Part shown: positions 43,896-52,497 of the stretch, piece by piece | How positions within the stretch are numbered: position 1 is the stretch's first letter | Layout: the number at the start of each line of letters is the position of its first letter | Source of the DNA: Microbacterium profundi | GTDB lineage: Bacteria > Actinomycetota > Actinomycetes > Actinomycetales > Microbacteriaceae | Assembly (NCBI RefSeq): GCF_000763375.1 | Contig: NZ_JPSY01000002.1 | Coordinates: 124,001-188,000, forward strand | DNA: 64,000 nt | Direction: 5' to 3' | Notes under the pieces: model-generated | Told to the model about the DNA's origin: nothing | Seen by the model: the letters and a program-made list of their open reading frames with translations, nothing else | Database searches by the model: none | Translations under genes and position numbers: made by a program

Positions 43896-45871
43896 GGCTG
43901 GTGAAGGCTGAGTTCCACGGCTTCGGTCGTCTTGCCGATGGCAACGTGAACCTCGACAACAAGGTTGTGGCGATCGTTGGACCAAACGAGGCGGGGAAGA
44001 CGACACTGCTTCGTGCGCTCGCGTATATCGATAATGGCGCGACTCTGACGGCTTCCGAGAGATCGCGCGGGCTCAATATCGGGGATGGCGCGGTTGTAAG
44101 TCGTGTGCAGTACATTCTTGACGACTTGGATCGAGAAGCAACTGCACAGTACGACCTTGAGGATGCGCCGACATCACTTTGGATTTCACGCACAGCGGCC
44201 GGGGAGTCAAACGTTCGAAGCGAAGTCGAACCGTCTCCGCGCAAGGCCGTCGCGCCGCTCGCTGACGCCATCAAGAAGGTTCGCGCTGCTCACACCAAGA
44301 AGGTGATGGCAGAGCTGGCCTATTCGGATCCAGAGCCCGATGCGGACGGCAACGTGGAACCCAGCGATGAAGCACATGCCGTCTTGGCGGAGCGCGCAGA
44401 GGCTGTGTTATCCGCGTTCTTCGAGGACGTGCGAGAAGGCGATATTGCCTCGGTTGCCACTAATCACGGAATAGAATTGCGCGAGATTCGCGACGCTGCG
44501 ATACGTTACGGTGTCGCCGAACCGCTCACCACCGCATTGAGCGCGATGGTGACGTGGATCGATCGCGAAGATCCAGCCAACAGTGTGGCTTCGGAACTCT
44601 ATGAGAGGGCACCAAACATCCTGCTGTTCAGTGAACAGGATCGGACGCTTGAGTCGTCCCACACCCTTTCGGATGAGCTCGTCGCAAACCCTCCTGCGTC
44701 ACTTGCCAATCTCGTCGGCATGGCCGAGCTAGACCTTCGTGAGCTCTGGGCGACCTACACGAGCGGAGACGAGGGCGAACGTGAAACGCTCATAGACGCG
44801 GCAAACCAGACTCTTGCACAGAAGTTCGCGACTGCCTGGAAGCAATCTGACGTGACGGTTGTGCTGAAGACGGAACGCACCGTGCTGTCCATTCGCATCA
44901 AGCAGGACGGTCGGCGGATCACACAGTTCGATGAGCGCAGCGCTGGACTGAAGATGTTTGTTGCTCTTGTCGCGTTCCTGGAAGTGCGGGAAGAGCAGGT
45001 GCCGCCCGTTCTCCTGATCGACGAAGCGGAGACTCATCTCCATATTGATGCGCAAGCCGATCTGGTGAACACGTTCATGACTCAGCAGCAGGCAGCGAAG
45101 ATTATTTACACCACCCATTCACCTGCGTGTCTCCCACCCGATCTAGGCTCCAATATCCGCGCAGTTGTCCCTCATCCGACACTCGAGTACCGCAGCGTCA
45201 TACAAGGATCATTTTGGAGCGCTGCTGCCGGGTTCTCTCCACTGCTTCTAGCAATGGGAGCGGGAGCCGCTGCATTCTCGACCGCTCGGTACGTAGTGCT
45301 CGGCGAGGGCGCTTCCGAAATGCTCGCGTTGCCAACGCTCATCAAGCGAGCGATTGGTGTCGCTGATCTCGAGTACCAGGTTGCGCCCGGGCTGTCGGAA
45401 GTCGCTCCGGAGATGTATCCGGAGCTAGACCTTGCGGGAGCACGTGTGGCGTATTTGGTGGACGGGGATCGCGGCGGACTCGAGCGACGCTCATCACTCA
45501 TAGCGGGCGGTGTACCCGCAGAGCGCATCATCACCCTCGGTGCATTGACGCTCGAGAACCTTCTGGATTCTGGCCCATATCTGCGTGTGATCGCGAAGTT
45601 GCTGACCGAGTGCAACCCGGATGCAGTAGTACCCGAGATGCCAACGTTGCCAGACGCAACTGGCGAAGTTTGGCCGAAGTTTCTCGACCGTTGGGCGTCC
45701 GAACACGCGCTGAAGATGCCCGGCAAGCGTGTCGTCGCAAGCAGGCTCGTCGAGGAAGGTGGCGCATCTCCCAGTACATACGGCTTGCCGATCTTGAAGC
45801 AACTACATCGCGAGATCGAAGACCTTTTGATGCGTCCGTCGCCCCAAAACAATCCAGGAGACTCAGTCTGA
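43892..45871 (+). CDS. OLD-like ATPase with TOPRIM nuclease domain
   Basis: 659 aa. ABC/SMC-type ATPase split around a helical insert: Walker A VGPNEAGKTT (Lys36), a signature-like DERSAGLKMFVAL (about 350), Walker B LLIDEAETHLH (Asp377, Glu378), and the His of YTTHSP. The C-terminal third is a TOPRIM domain with LGEGASEM (Glu472) and LVDGDRGG (Asp524, Asp526). This is the architecture of OLD-family nucleases, including GajA of Gabija; no UvrD-like GajB partner lies next to it. ATG 43892 overlaps the Res stop. Confidence 0.88.
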   Translation: MRLVKAEFHGFGRLADGNVNLDNKVVAIVGPNEAGKTTLLRALAYIDNGATLTASERSRGLNIGDGAVVSRVQYILDDLDREATAQYDLEDAPTSLWISRTAAGESNVRSEVEPSPRKAVAPLADAIKKVRAAHTKKVMAELAYSDPEPDADGNVEPSDEAHAVLAERAEAVLSAFFEDVREGDIASVATNHGIELREIRDAAIRYGVAEPLTTALSAMVTWIDREDPANSVASELYERAPNILLFSEQDRTLESSHTLSDELVANPPASLANLVGMAELDLRELWATYTSGDEGERETLIDAANQTLAQKFATAWKQSDVTVVLKTERTVLSIRIKQDGRRITQFDERSAGLKMFVALVAFLEVREEQVPPVLLIDEAETHLHIDAQADLVNTFMTQQQAAKIIYTTHSPACLPPDLGSNIRAVVPHPTLEYRSVIQGSFWSAAAGFSPLLLAMGAGAAAFSTARYVVLGEGASEMLALPTLIKRAIGVADLEYQVAPGLSEVAPEMYPELDLAGARVAYLVDGDRGGLERRSSLIAGGVPAERIITLGALTLENLLDSGPYLRVIAKLLTECNPDAVVPEMPTLPDATGEVWPKFLDRWASEHALKMPGKRVVASRLVEEGGASPSTYGLPILKQLHREIEDLLMRPSPQNNPGDSV

Positions 45872-45918
45872 TGAGCACCGGCCCAACATGGAAGAGAGCA
45901 ACCGATGCCGTCGATTGA
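45871..45918 (+). CDS. 15-aa linking ORF between OLD and zinc-hook ATPase
   Basis: ATG 45871 overlaps the OLD stop (TGATG), with AGGAG 9 nt upstream. It ends at 45918, overlapping the first codons of the next gene (ATG 45905). Same arrangement as the 20-aa ORF after SNF2. Probably a re-initiation relay. Confidence 0.4.
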   Translation: MSTGPTWKRATDAVD

Positions 45919-48484
45919 AGAAGAGATCTCTACCTGGTTGAATCAGCGGCCCCTCTGGATCCGCATTCTTGCAGCCCAGATACTCCGAGGGGGTGGAGTC
46001 GACGAAGCGTTTGCGATATCGCTCTCGGCTGATTTGGTCGCGGGACGTGAGCTGCGCGAACCCTCTGAATTCACGGCGAAGGATCTTCCAACCTCCGCGA
46101 GCACGGGCGCGCGAGTTGAGCTAACTAAGATTGGCGATCTCGCGAATGTGAACGCGCTCGCCAATGGTGGAGAGCTAACGTTCGGCGAGTCGGGGTTGAC
46201 GGTGATCTATGGCGACAACGGCAGCGGCAAGTCTGGTTTCGCCCGCCTAGTCAAGGACGCAGTCGGAGCGCGCCACCAGCAGACGATCTTGCCGAACGCC
46301 TTCAGCCCCACTGCGCCGAAGGAACAAAGTGCTGTCATCACGTATCGCGTGGATGGAGAAGAACGGACACTCGTGTGGCCGAACGACGTTGACGCGGAGC
46401 TACGTCAGGTCCACTTTTATGACGAGGCGTGCGGCGATCACTATCTCGTCAACGACACTGAACTTAGCTATCGCCCTTCAGCACTAACCCTGCTTGACCA
46501 ACTCATCCAAGCTACCGATCTACTTCGGGGAGGCGTGGATCGTGCGCTGACGAGTGTCGATGGTGCGCCCTACGAGGTTCCAGGGCTTCTCGACTCGACT
46601 GCCGCTGGTGCCTTCGCTGTGTCGCTCGACGCCGACACTACCGACGCGCAGATCGACGCAGCGGTTGAACTCCCGACAAAGGCCGAGGACGTACTCGCTG
46701 ATCGCGTAAAGGAAGAGGGGCGTCTGCAATCGACGAACCCAGTGAACGAGAAGGCGCGGCTGGTGAAGGTCGCTGCGTCCCTCGATCTTCTGGCGGATCA
46801 CTTCGACACGTTGGGGAACGAACTGAGCGTGGACGCTGGCACCAAGCTCGAAGCGACTCAGATAGAAGCGCAGGAGCTCCGAGCTGCCGCTGACCTTGCG
46901 TCCAAGTCGAACTTCACAGACGAACCTCTCGACGGCGTCGGCTCTACAACGTGGAGGGCATTATGGGAAGCTGCCGAAGCGTATTCACGTCAAGAGGCCT
47001 ACCATGAACACGACTTCCCGAACGTTGATGCCAACGCCCGCTGCCCGCTCTGCCAGCAGGAGCTCGGCTCGGATGCGTCTGCGCGACTTGCGCGGTTCCG
47101 CTCGTTCGTTCATGACGAGACGGCCAAGAATGCAAAGGCCAAAGAAGCTGCCGCGCAGAGTGCTAAGAACGATCTGCAGAAGCTGCAGGTTGCAACCGTT
47201 GCGACAACGAATGCACTCGCGGCCATCGAAGCTGAAGACTCAAGGCTGGCAGACGAACTTCGTGGCGTCCTCGACGCGGCTGATCTCGCAAAGTCTCGGA
47301 TTGATCAACGACTGCGCGGCGAAATAGAAGAGCCGCTTGTAGAGCTCGTGCCTATCGATACGGACGTACTGAGAGTCAACGCAAGGCAGATCAAGGCGGA
47401 TGCCGAGAGGATCGACGCTGCCGAATTCGCAACCCAATTGCGAGCCGCCACCGATACTAAGAATGAGATCAAAGACGCGCTTGAACTCGCGAAGCATTCC
47501 GAGAACTTAAAGAAGGACGCCGCGCGACAGCGAGCTGTGCGCGACATCACCATGATTCGAAACGGGATCTCAACTCAACCGATCACGAAGCAGTCCATCG
47601 CGCTCACGCGCACCTACGTCAATGAACTGGTTAACGATCGCTTTTCACGCGAATCAGACCGACTCGGCCTCGATCACGTAAAACTGGACGACAAGGGGGG
47701 CGGGAAGGGAAAGCTCCGGCACAAGCCCGGTCTGCTTGGGGCGACACTGACCACCAAGACCGTTCGTGATGTCTTGAGTGAGGGTGAGCAGACGGCGCTC
47801 GGGCTAGCGGGATTGCTTACTGAGCTGAACTTCGATGACTCCGACTCGGCTCTCGTGTTGGACGACCCGATCACTTCGCTCGACCATGGCCGACGTGAAA
47901 AGGTAGCCAAGCGCATCGCAGCACTGGCGGAGAAGCGTCAGATCATTGTATTTACCCACGATCTGACGTTCCTTGGCGACCTAATTCGTTCGGCTGATGA
48001 AGAAGGCGTTTCGATGCAAGAGCGCTCGATCGTGAAGGACACTCGAGGCATCCCTGGGGTCGTACTCGATACGCACCCGTGGAAAGCAAAAGACGCAAAG
48101 AAGCGGATCGGTGATCTGCGTGAAGATTTGGCGAGGCTCCGCAAGGACCAGCCGATGCTTTCGCCGGATGAGTACAGCAACCGCGTACAGATGTGGGCGG
48201 GACGGCTTTCCGAGACTTGGGAGAGAATCGTCCGCAACGACGTTGTCGGCAAGGTCGTTGATCGAGGGACAACCGAGGTTCGACCGAAGATGGTGAAGCT
48301 CCTTGCAAAGATCACGGCGGAGGACAATACCGACTTCCAAAGCGGGTATGGCCAGGTCTCGAAGTGGGCACCGCGGCACGACAAGAGCGAAGAGGTCAAC
48401 TTCGTCGCTCCTGACCCTGGCGAACTAGAGGCAGAACTGGCCCGTGTGGATGCGTGGCATAAGCGCATCCTCAGCTATGCATAG
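45905..48484 (+). CDS. RloC/AAA_13-like ABC ATPase with zinc hook
   Basis: 859 aa. Walker A YGDNGSGKSGF (Lys109), two coiled-coil arms around a Rad50-style zinc hook CPLCQQEL (Cys380, Cys383), ABC signature LSEGEQTALG (624-633), and Walker B LVLDDPITSLDHG (Asp653, Asp654). This is the layout of RloC, a zinc-hook anticodon nuclease found with restriction systems and switched on by DNA damage. After the ATPase, residues 700-859 (TWERIVRNDVVGKVVDRG ...) may be an effector, but I could not place the Arg-Glu-His nuclease triad with confidence. Toxin activity is inference. Confidence 0.82.
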   Translation: MPSIEEEISTWLNQRPLWIRILAAQILRGGGVDEAFAISLSADLVAGRELREPSEFTAKDLPTSASTGARVELTKIGDLANVNALANGGELTFGESGLTVIYGDNGSGKSGFARLVKDAVGARHQQTILPNAFSPTAPKEQSAVITYRVDGEERTLVWPNDVDAELRQVHFYDEACGDHYLVNDTELSYRPSALTLLDQLIQATDLLRGGVDRALTSVDGAPYEVPGLLDSTAAGAFAVSLDADTTDAQIDAAVELPTKAEDVLADRVKEEGRLQSTNPVNEKARLVKVAASLDLLADHFDTLGNELSVDAGTKLEATQIEAQELRAAADLASKSNFTDEPLDGVGSTTWRALWEAAEAYSRQEAYHEHDFPNVDANARCPLCQQELGSDASARLARFRSFVHDETAKNAKAKEAAAQSAKNDLQKLQVATVATTNALAAIEAEDSRLADELRGVLDAADLAKSRIDQRLRGEIEEPLVELVPIDTDVLRVNARQIKADAERIDAAEFATQLRAATDTKNEIKDALELAKHSENLKKDAARQRAVRDITMIRNGISTQPITKQSIALTRTYVNELVNDRFSRESDRLGLDHVKLDDKGGGKGKLRHKPGLLGATLTTKTVRDVLSEGEQTALGLAGLLTELNFDDSDSALVLDDPITSLDHGRREKVAKRIAALAEKRQIIVFTHDLTFLGDLIRSADEEGVSMQERSIVKDTRGIPGVVLDTHPWKAKDAKKRIGDLREDLARLRKDQPMLSPDEYSNRVQMWAGRLSETWERIVRNDVVGKVVDRGTTEVRPKMVKLLAKITAEDNTDFQSGYGQVSKWAPRHDKSEEVNFVAPDPGELEAELARVDAWHKRILSYA

Positions 48485-48559
48485 GCCAGTGATTGTGGCG
48501 CCCCCGTCAGCGTCGATGACTCCCGATAGATTTACAGGAGGCTACGAAGGGACTATGCC

Positions 48560-49774
48560 ATGGCAGGTGAAGTCGAGCTCATCGGCGACGGTGACGGCGT
48601 CGTCGTGACGGGCGAACCTTCGGCAGTAGAGCGCTTCCTTGAGCGCGCAGGTCTGCTGCCCTACGCCAGCGAATTCAGTCTGAGAAAGCTTCGGCCGCTG
48701 TTGAAAGCCGGAGCGGACATCGCGGAGACTGCGGCTGGGGTAGCGGAACAATCTGCGCTGTATCTCAAGCTCACGCCCGAGTCCGCGAAACGGCTCAAAG
48801 ATGCTGGTGGCCTCATGAAGACAAAGACAAAGGGCATCAGCCACGCGATGCTCGGGGAAACAGGTAAGAACTCGCTCAAGTGGCTCCAAGTCGAGGACGG
48901 TTCCGGCTCGTTGCTGTCCAATCCTTCGGTGCTCTCCGGTGTCGGCGGACTCATGAGTCAAGCCGCACAGCAGGCGGAAGCGCGCGAGCTGAAAGAGCTG
49001 TTGGTCCGCATTGACGAGAAGCTTGACGACGTGCGGCGCGCGCAGCGGGACGCTGTGCTTGCCCAGATGAGGAGCGCGGCGGCAGCCATCGACGAAGCAG
49101 TGGTGCTTCGAGCGCACGGTGGAGACCCCAAGACGACATGGGACAAAGTGAGCGGCGTATCCGAATCCATCTTGAATGTGCAGGAGGAAGCGTTGCTGGC
49201 CCTGGGGGCGTTGGCTGACAAGGTTGAGGGAAAACGCAAGGCCGGGGAGCTCAAGAGAGCCACCCAAGAGATAGAACGCGAGGTGGCAGTACAACTTGCC
49301 GTTCTTGCACGGTGCTTCGAGCTCCAAGACGAGTTTCGCATCGTCGAGATCGACCACGTGCTTGCCACGGCTCCAGAGAACCTTGCAGGTCACCGCCTCG
49401 GTGTCGCTGCTGCCCGTGAGCAGCGCCGGTCTGCTGTGGTCGGGCATACAACCCACCTGATGGCGCAGATGGATGCTGCCGGTGGCATCGCGAACGAAAA
49501 CATCCTTCTTCACGCTGGTGCCGCGCGCGCGGTGGCCGGTTCGCTCAACTCGGCTGCCGCCAGTATTGATGACTTCCACAGCCCGCTCGGGATCGAGTCG
49601 ACGCGGGATGCTCTGACCACGCCCTCGCGGCGTGAGGCCTTCCGTGATCCGAAACAGCGGACGACCGCGGGCAAGGAGATCGGCCAGAAGGCGCTGATCG
49701 GGATCGGCTCGGTTGGCGCCATTGCGCTCTCCGTAGTCGTAGGCGCGAAGAGCAGTTCCAAGTCCAGCACTTGA
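48560..49774 (+). CDS. Unrecognised protein with C-terminal membrane anchor, last gene of the operon
   Basis: 404 aa, ATG 48560 with GAAGGGA 7 nt upstream. Mostly helical; coiled coil about 135-165 (ELKELLVRIDEKLDDVRRAQ) and 210-260. The only strong hydrophobic stretch is at the very end (about 376-396, ALIGIGSVGAIALSVVVGA), a tail-anchor topology. No nuclease or ATPase motif. It is 75 bp after the zinc-hook gene, same strand and with similar codon use, so probably the same operon. A membrane-disrupting effector or a tether is possible, but unproven. Confidence 0.7.
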   Translation: MAGEVELIGDGDGVVVTGEPSAVERFLERAGLLPYASEFSLRKLRPLLKAGADIAETAAGVAEQSALYLKLTPESAKRLKDAGGLMKTKTKGISHAMLGETGKNSLKWLQVEDGSGSLLSNPSVLSGVGGLMSQAAQQAEARELKELLVRIDEKLDDVRRAQRDAVLAQMRSAAAAIDEAVVLRAHGGDPKTTWDKVSGVSESILNVQEEALLALGALADKVEGKRKAGELKRATQEIEREVAVQLAVLARCFELQDEFRIVEIDHVLATAPENLAGHRLGVAAAREQRRSAVVGHTTHLMAQMDAAGGIANENILLHAGAARAVAGSLNSAAASIDDFHSPLGIESTRDALTTPSRREAFRDPKQRTTAGKEIGQKALIGIGSVGAIALSVVVGAKSSSKSST

Positions 49775-49838
49775 GCTGGATGGGCAGAGGATTGACTTTT
49801 TCGCCCGTTTGTTCATAATCAGTGAGGTGTTGCAGTCA

Positions 49839-50267
49839 TCAGACACGCTCGTGTGGCTCCCGAACGGGAACGCCGATGCGGTGAAGATGATTCGCGATGG
49901 TCTGTGCGTCGAAGCCGAGCTTCTCGCCAACCGCCGTAAGCGACAGTCCGGACAGGTAGAGCCGGCTGGCCGTAGCAACCTGCACTGATGAGATCGTCCG
50001 AACCCGAACCGGTTCACCATGTCGATCCAGTGCTGCACGAATGGTGGTCCGATGAACCCCAAAGACTCGTGCCAGTTCCTTCATCGAAGCTCCCGACCGG
50101 TATCCGTCCACGATGGATTGCTGGACCTCACCGGGTAGTTCCTTCGGCGTTCGAATCTTGGCTATAGTTGGTTCTCGTACTAAACGTTCCGACCGTGCCT
50201 TCTCGAGTAGAGAACAAATTTGACGAGTTATCTCATTTGTTTTCGAGTAAGCACCTAGGACCCCCAC
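49839..50267 (-). CDS. Helix-turn-helix protein at the right end of the island
   Basis: Up to 142 aa. Two consecutive helix-turn-helix units: IVDGYRSGASMKELARVFGV with HRTTIRAALDRHG, and ASRLYLSGLSLTAVGEKLGF with DAQTIANHLHRIG. Such resolvase-tail-like proteins are common at the ends of actinobacterial islands. Start uncertain: the longest form starts at ATG 50267, inside the candidate right attachment site. It may regulate or assist excision. Confidence 0.7.
   Translation of the reverse strand: MGVLGAYSKTNEITRQICSLLEKARSERLVREPTIAKIRTPKELPGEVQQSIVDGYRSGASMKELARVFGVHRTTIRAALDRHGEPVRVRTISSVQVATASRLYLSGLSLTAVGEKLGFDAQTIANHLHRIGVPVREPHERV
50242..50266. other. Right attachment site candidate (attR)
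   Basis: TTCGA, then after 9 nt TAGGACCCCCA, resembling the end of tRNA-Ala (TTCGA, 7 nt, TAGGTCCACCA). It lies where lower-GC island sequence gives way to chromosomal genes. The match is imperfect and the call is tentative. Confidence 0.3.
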
Positions 50268-50286
50268 ACTGTGTTGAGACAGTGAA

Positions 50287-50316
50287 GAACAGGCTCCGCT
50301 CCGGCGGGGCCTGTTC
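50287..50316 (-). terminator. Hairpin terminator after the metallophosphoesterase gene
   Basis: GAACAGGC pairs with GCCTGTTC, and the intervening CTCCGC...GCGG adds further pairs. It lies immediately after the stop of the minus-strand phosphoesterase gene. Confidence 0.6.
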
Positions 50317-50321
50317 TGCGT

Positions 50322-51224
50322 TCAGGGCTGCGGCGCCGGTCGCTCAGTCGGCGGTCCGGAATCCTGAATGATCTGCGCCACCACGTCGGCGTCGTAGTGG
50401 AAGACGACATCGTCCGGAGTCAGCCTCTCGACGAACGGCACCACGCGTACGCTGCCTTCGCCTACGGTCACGACCGCGCCGCCGAAGCCGTCGATCGCGG
50501 ATTCCTCCGCCGGATCGGCAAACGCTCGCGAGAGGTTCGTCACACCGGGCGCCACCGTCACCGGCACGCCCCCGACGATCTCGGTGATCGGCAGGTGATA
50601 GTGGCCGCTGAGGATGACGCGCACGTCGGTGCCCCGCACGATGTCGAGCAGCTCGTGCCCATCGTGCTCGTCGAGGGCGAGTGCCTGCAGCAGGTCGGTC
50701 TGCGCGCGCAGCGGCGGGTGGTGCACGACCACTACGGTTCCGTGCGGGGCGGGCTCTGAGATCGCTTCGCGGAGGAATGACAGCTGCTCGGGATCCAGAG
50801 CGCCGTAGCCGGCACCGGGCACCGAGCTGTCGAGCACCACGATCCGCCAGCCGTCCTGCTCGACGAGCGATGCCACAGGGCGGTCGAGGTCGATTCCTCC
50901 CAGGGGCACCTCGTCGGCATCGGGCTGTCCTTCGCCCAGCACCGCGCGGAAGGCGTCGCGCCGATCATGATTGCCCATCGCGAACACAGGGCGGGCGCCG
51001 CGGGCGAGAGTCCACGGCGTGACAGCATCCCGGATCTGCCGATACGACGCCTCGGAACCGTCCTGACTCACGTCGCCCGACACGACGACGAGGTCGAACG
51101 TGAGGTGCGCCACGTGCGAGAGCGCGCGGCGCAGGTGCTCGGCGGTGTCGACCACGCCGTAGTGGCGGCCGCCGTCGCCCGAGAAGTGCGTGTCACTGAG
51201 ATGCAGGATGCGGAGTGCGCTCAT
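50322..51224 (-). CDS. Metallophosphoesterase (CpdA-like)
   Basis: 300 aa calcineurin-type phosphoesterase. Metal ligands appear in order: LHLSDTHF (Asp, His), VVSGDVSQDG (Asp), AMGNHDRR (Asn, His), VVVHHPPL (His) and LSGHYHLP (His-x-His). The order fits the cAMP phosphodiesterase/CpdA-like class; the substrate is not certain. ATG 51224 (GTG 51230 in frame). First chromosomal gene beyond the island. Confidence 0.88.
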   Translation of the reverse strand: MSALRILHLSDTHFSGDGGRHYGVVDTAEHLRRALSHVAHLTFDLVVVSGDVSQDGSEASYRQIRDAVTPWTLARGARPVFAMGNHDRRDAFRAVLGEGQPDADEVPLGGIDLDRPVASLVEQDGWRIVVLDSSVPGAGYGALDPEQLSFLREAISEPAPHGTVVVVHHPPLRAQTDLLQALALDEHDGHELLDIVRGTDVRVILSGHYHLPITEIVGGVPVTVAPGVTNLSRAFADPAEESAIDGFGGAVVTVGEGSVRVVPFVERLTPDDVVFHYDADVVAQIIQDSGPPTERPAPQP

Positions 51225-51277
51225 GCTCACACTCTTGCAGGCCCGAGCCCTCAGCCCAAGAGTTCTGACCCGCAGGC

Positions 51278-52201
51278 CTATCCCAGCAGCAACGTCGCGG
51301 CCAGCAGCACCGGCACGCATCCGATCGTCGTGATGAACACCGTGTCGCGTGAGATGGACTCGCCGATGTCGTAGCGCTGAGAGTAGTTGAAGACGTTCTG
51401 CGCGGTCGGAAGCGCCGCGAGCACGACGACGATCAGCACCTCGTGGGCGGACAGGCCGAACACGAACTGGGCGACGACCCAGGCAAGCAGAGGCATGACG
51501 AGCAGCTTGAGCACGCTGGCGAGCAGCACGTCGCGGCGGTGGCCCGAGGAGCCGAGAACCCGCTGACCGTGCAGCGAGATGCCGTAGCTGATCAGCAGCA
51601 CCGGCACGCAGGCGTTCGCCAGGAGGACAGCGGGCTCCATCACGATCGGCGGCAGATCGATGCCGAGTACCGAGACGAGCGTACCCAGAGCGGAGCCCAG
51701 GATGATCGGATTCGTCGCCGTGCGCACGAACGTGCGCCATGCCGAGGTCCTCCCGCTGGTGACGGCATCGAGGATCGTGAGGGAGACCGGCGTGAAGACC
51801 AGCAGCTGCATCAGGATCACCGGTGCAGGATAGGCGGCGCTGCCCAGCAGGTAGAGCGAGAGCGGGATGCCGATGTTGTTGGAGTTGACCTGGCCGGCAG
51901 AGAGCGCGCCGATCACGCTCTCGCCGACGTCGCGCTTCCAGATCAGCCTGGCGATCACCGCGTATACAGCGATCACGAGCACCGCCGCGATCGCCGACAC
52001 CGGCAGCAGCGAGGAGAACAGCACCTTGGCGTCGGCCTGTGCGAGCACGGTGAACAGCAGGAACGGTGACAGCACGAAGAACGTCAGTCGACCGAGCACG
52101 TGCCGTGCGTGTTCGCCGAGCAAATCGATGCGGCCGACGATGTACCCGACGGCGATCGCGAGTCCCACAACCACGAATCCGGTGAGAGTATCGAGCACCA
52201 T
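51278..52201 (-). CDS. AEC-family transporter
   Basis: 307 aa, about ten membrane helices, of the auxin efflux carrier superfamily, which in bacteria includes malate and other carboxylate carriers. Family features are the early GFVVVGLAIAVGYIVGR, the SNNIGIPLSLYLLGS stretch, and the second-half repeat with PTAQNVFNYSQRYD. ATG 52201 is preferred because a hydrophobic helix starts directly after it. The substrate is unknown. Confidence 0.85.
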   Translation of the reverse strand: MVLDTLTGFVVVGLAIAVGYIVGRIDLLGEHARHVLGRLTFFVLSPFLLFTVLAQADAKVLFSSLLPVSAIAAVLVIAVYAVIARLIWKRDVGESVIGALSAGQVNSNNIGIPLSLYLLGSAAYPAPVILMQLLVFTPVSLTILDAVTSGRTSAWRTFVRTATNPIILGSALGTLVSVLGIDLPPIVMEPAVLLANACVPVLLISYGISLHGQRVLGSSGHRRDVLLASVLKLLVMPLLAWVVAQFVFGLSAHEVLIVVVLAALPTAQNVFNYSQRYDIGESISRDTVFITTIGCVPVLLAATLLLG

Positions 52202-52341
52202 TAGAGCGTAGTGCTCACTCGATCCGCCCATGCGATCCGGTTTCGGTTTTTTCCTCCTCACCGGGTAATTTGACTTCCCCGTGGAACCGGCTATGGTCAT
52301 GGGTTACACCGCCAGCCGAACGAGAGGGGAAGCGAGTCCCG

Positions 52342-52476
52342 ATGTCTGGAAAGACACCCAACCCAAAAGCAGGAAAGAAGACTGCGCAGTCATCGCTGAA
52401 GGAGAAGCGAGCGGCGAAGCGCGCGAAGCAGGAGCCGGCCACATTCCTCAAGCCCCGCAAGGGCGCGAACGGCTGA
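52342..52476 (+). CDS. Small basic conserved protein
   Basis: 44 aa, highly basic (KTPNPKAGKKTAQSSLKEKR), with no hydrophobic segment. ATG 52342 with AGGGGA upstream. I recall very similar short proteins in Microbacteriaceae, without known function. Followed by a strong terminator. Nucleic-acid or ribosome binding would be a guess from charge. Confidence 0.7.
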   Translation: MSGKTPNPKAGKKTAQSSLKEKRAAKRAKQEPATFLKPRKGANG

Positions 52477-52497
52477 TCGGACACTGAGCCGGTTCCT

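Larger units (their letters stand above)
14722..50270. mobile_element. Integrated genomic island (integrative/mobilisable element with defence cargo)
   Basis: About 35.5 kb between tRNA-Ala and the metallophosphoesterase gene, with visibly lower GC and more AT-rich codons than either flank. It contains a serine integrase at the left end, an ArdA-like protein, replication-relaxation and TraG-like proteins, an orphan methylase, three IS elements, a NACHT gene and a restriction-like operon. A small helix-turn-helix gene marks the right end. No relaxase or VirB4-type ATPase was recognised, so if mobile it would have depended on other functions. The right boundary is approximate. Confidence 0.75.

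Noticed and set aside
43236..44006. A minus-strand gene across the Res/OLD junction
   Set aside because: It is antisense to strong nuclease and Walker A motifs, and its composition is that of a reverse frame.
35985..45871. A DISARM or Gabija locus
   Set aside because: SNF2 plus methylase recalls DISARM, but no DrmA, DrmB (DUF1998) or PLD protein is present. The OLD-TOPRIM gene recalls GajA, but there is no adjacent GajB-like UvrD helicase.
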